From the NCBI GenBank assembly GCA_009773765.1, contig WTWZ01000044.1, positions 1 through 44,764 of the forward strand: a stretch of DNA of 44,764 nt, read 5' to 3'. The notes below the pieces were generated by a model. That model worked only from the letters and a program-made list of their open reading frames with translations. It had not been told where the DNA came from and did not search any database. This document shows positions 44,501 through 44,764 of the stretch, piece by piece. The position numbers were made by a program, and so were the translations under genes. This stretch comes from Prolixibacteraceae bacterium. Its GTDB lineage: Bacteria > Bacteroidota > Bacteroidia > Bacteroidales > Prolixibacteraceae. The stretch's first letter is position 1, and the number at the start of each line of letters is the position of its first letter.

Positions 44501-44764
44501 AAAACTTCACCGCTCACCCAAACATCGCCGGCATCATCCTCCAGTATCGATCGAACGCTAAAACTTGTTGTCCGCGATGATTGGCCTGGTTTTATCTCAA
44601 ACACAGGAAAACGGTTCGCCTTTGGATCGTAAAAATCGATTCCCATTCCGGTTGTACCAACCCACATTATTTCTGTATTGTCAATATAAACGCACGAGAT
44701 TGAATTAAAACTAATGCTTTGTGGTTTTAAGGGGTCGTGGGTAAACGACGTGTATTCTGCTTTT
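41563..44764 (-). CDS. Hybrid two-component system regulator (propeller/histidine kinase/response regulator/AraC), 5' end outside the window
   Basis: About 1067 codons are visible and the frame stays open to the right edge, so the N-terminus is missing. Order from the edge: two-component propeller repeats (GDVWVSGEVLYKWE, HIWAATTEGLFRY, IWLGTKYGLFRF), a Y_Y_Y domain (GKNRYAYKLENFNDKW), and one membrane helix near 43210-43265. The HisKA phospho-accepting His lies in ISHEFRTPL near 43087, followed by an HATPase domain (EDTGLGIPAQHLPNIF), a receiver domain (LIVTDLMMPKVNG) and a C-terminal AraC helix-turn-helix (YFSRAFKKQFGCSPSEF). Such proteins sense periplasmic glycans and switch on nearby outer membrane genes. 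Its next gene downstream is the beta-barrel protein. Confidence 0.94.
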   Translation of the reverse strand, partial: KAEYTSFTHDPLKPQSISFNSISCVYIDNTEIMWVGTTGMGIDFYDPKANRFPVFEIKPGQSSRTTSFSVRSILEDDAGDVWVSGEVLYKWERKTGKIRSFEKSSNEPTAFGNTTVFSMIQSADGHIWAATTEGLFRYHPKTEKVRLYKHEPGKINGIPQSEVYSVYEDREGKIWFATEKYLCRLIDAENGNIYSIPYHFGPPFYEQVRPVIFQDENLRIWLGTKYGLFRFNSKERTFTLFDNDPVQSTSLINNLVKSICADPVFPERYLWIGTGGGLSRFDTESETFFYYTEENGLPNNVIYGILPDEQKNLWISTNKGLSRFTPQTGAFRNYDINDGLQSNEFNTGASFLSKSGELFFGGIKGFNYFFPSNISENMNIPNVALTKIKVGDKSISYKTDPHILKKSVEETTQIVLTHKDDIVSFEFAALEFSAPGKNRYAYKLENFNDKWFYSDGERTATYTHLPAGEYVFRVKAANNDGVWNEEGLAVTLIVKPPWTRTTFAFFVFGLGLLLLVYLLRRYELNRINIRNQLKLEKVETDTLRQLDKLKSQFFANISHEFRTPLTLILGQIESVMSSSVEMKEKTKLQVANRNARRLLTLINQLLDLSKLESGSMDLNVKKLNIVSFLKSLLYSFESMAESQNITLKFESDSENIQVVFDLDKVEKVFYNLVSNAFKFTRENGEVKVVIKIIDSLYVEIRVEDTGLGIPAQHLPNIFDRFYQVDNSLTRNYEGSGIGLALVKELVELHKGIVTVNSREGVGSVFSVRLPFGEQKQEIKSDKITVVNHDFSTKFYLEEEIVETEKTVTETEKPTIDYREIVLIVEDNSDVRAYIREQLEADYQVKEAENGEEGMLMAQGIVPDLIVTDLMMPKVNGYQFCKLVRNDQRTSHIPIVMLTAKAGFDDKIEGLEIGVDDYITKPFSAKELKVRVKNLINQRKLLRSRFKTSTVIKPSEVTATSIDRLFIEKVIKTIEANFENQDFTPESLAETVNMSVSQLNRKLNALIEQPAGQLMRSLRLQRAADLLKQNAGSVSEICYQLDFNDPAYFSRAFKKQFGCSPSEFAKN

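Overview
The window looks like a chromosomal segment from a Bacteroidota bacterium, most likely an environmental Bacteroidales/Marinilabiliales-type organism. The basis is internal. It has a hybrid two-component system with a periplasmic propeller and an AraC output domain. It has a carboxypeptidase-like/plug/beta-barrel outer membrane protein, Bacteroidota-restricted families (DUF6913, the 1432-residue CoA-dehydratase-activase-like protein, Wzi-type protein), and several -7 elements of the form TAnnTTTG. No rRNA, tRNA, CRISPR array or insertion sequence was recognised.

Left part (1-10.3 kb): a broken 5' copy of a sugar-nucleotidyltransferase gene is followed by a two-gene DUF3791/DUF3990 cassette (putative ADP-ribosyltransferase-type toxin module). 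The intact nucleotidyltransferase then starts an overlapping three-gene operon for sugar activation: GalU-like nucleotidyltransferase, a GHMP-kinase/UDPGP fusion, and a cytidylyltransferase/GHMP-kinase fusion. A hicBA toxin-antitoxin pair follows and runs by a 4-base overlap into a Wzi-like outer membrane protein gene. A WecA-like lipid-carrier sugar-phosphate transferase comes next. Together these suggest surface polysaccharide or glycan synthesis.

Middle part (10.3-25.6 kb): mostly housekeeping and single-function genes. They are a DUF1080 protein, a peroxiredoxin-like protein, ligA, DUF6913, dapA, a serine hydrolase, a second cytidylyltransferase/GHMP-kinase copy split by an 11-base deletion, a GDP-mannose 3,5-epimerase-like gene, a LacI regulator, a glutathione peroxidase, an 88-base hairpin repeat, a quinone-oxidoreductase-like gene, a Fur-family regulator with a ZIP metal transporter, and phosphofructokinase.

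Right part (25.6-44.8 kb): a 1432-residue CoA-enzyme activase-like protein with a small partner, a small helical protein and an AI-2E family permease lie on the minus strand. On the plus strand is an eight-gene operon: ABM-fold protein, MFS transporter, DUF3500, cytochrome c lipoprotein, tandem ABM-fold protein, intradiol dioxygenase, small ABM-fold protein, sterol desaturase. Its longer intergenic gaps, and the leader in front of the first gene, carry five copies of a short hairpin motif ending in GAGTAGG (AGTAGG in one copy). The stem bases differ between copies but stay paired. This is the best candidate for something undescribed. The window ends with an outer membrane beta-barrel protein broken by a one-base frameshift, and the 3' part of a hybrid two-component regulator that runs off the right edge.
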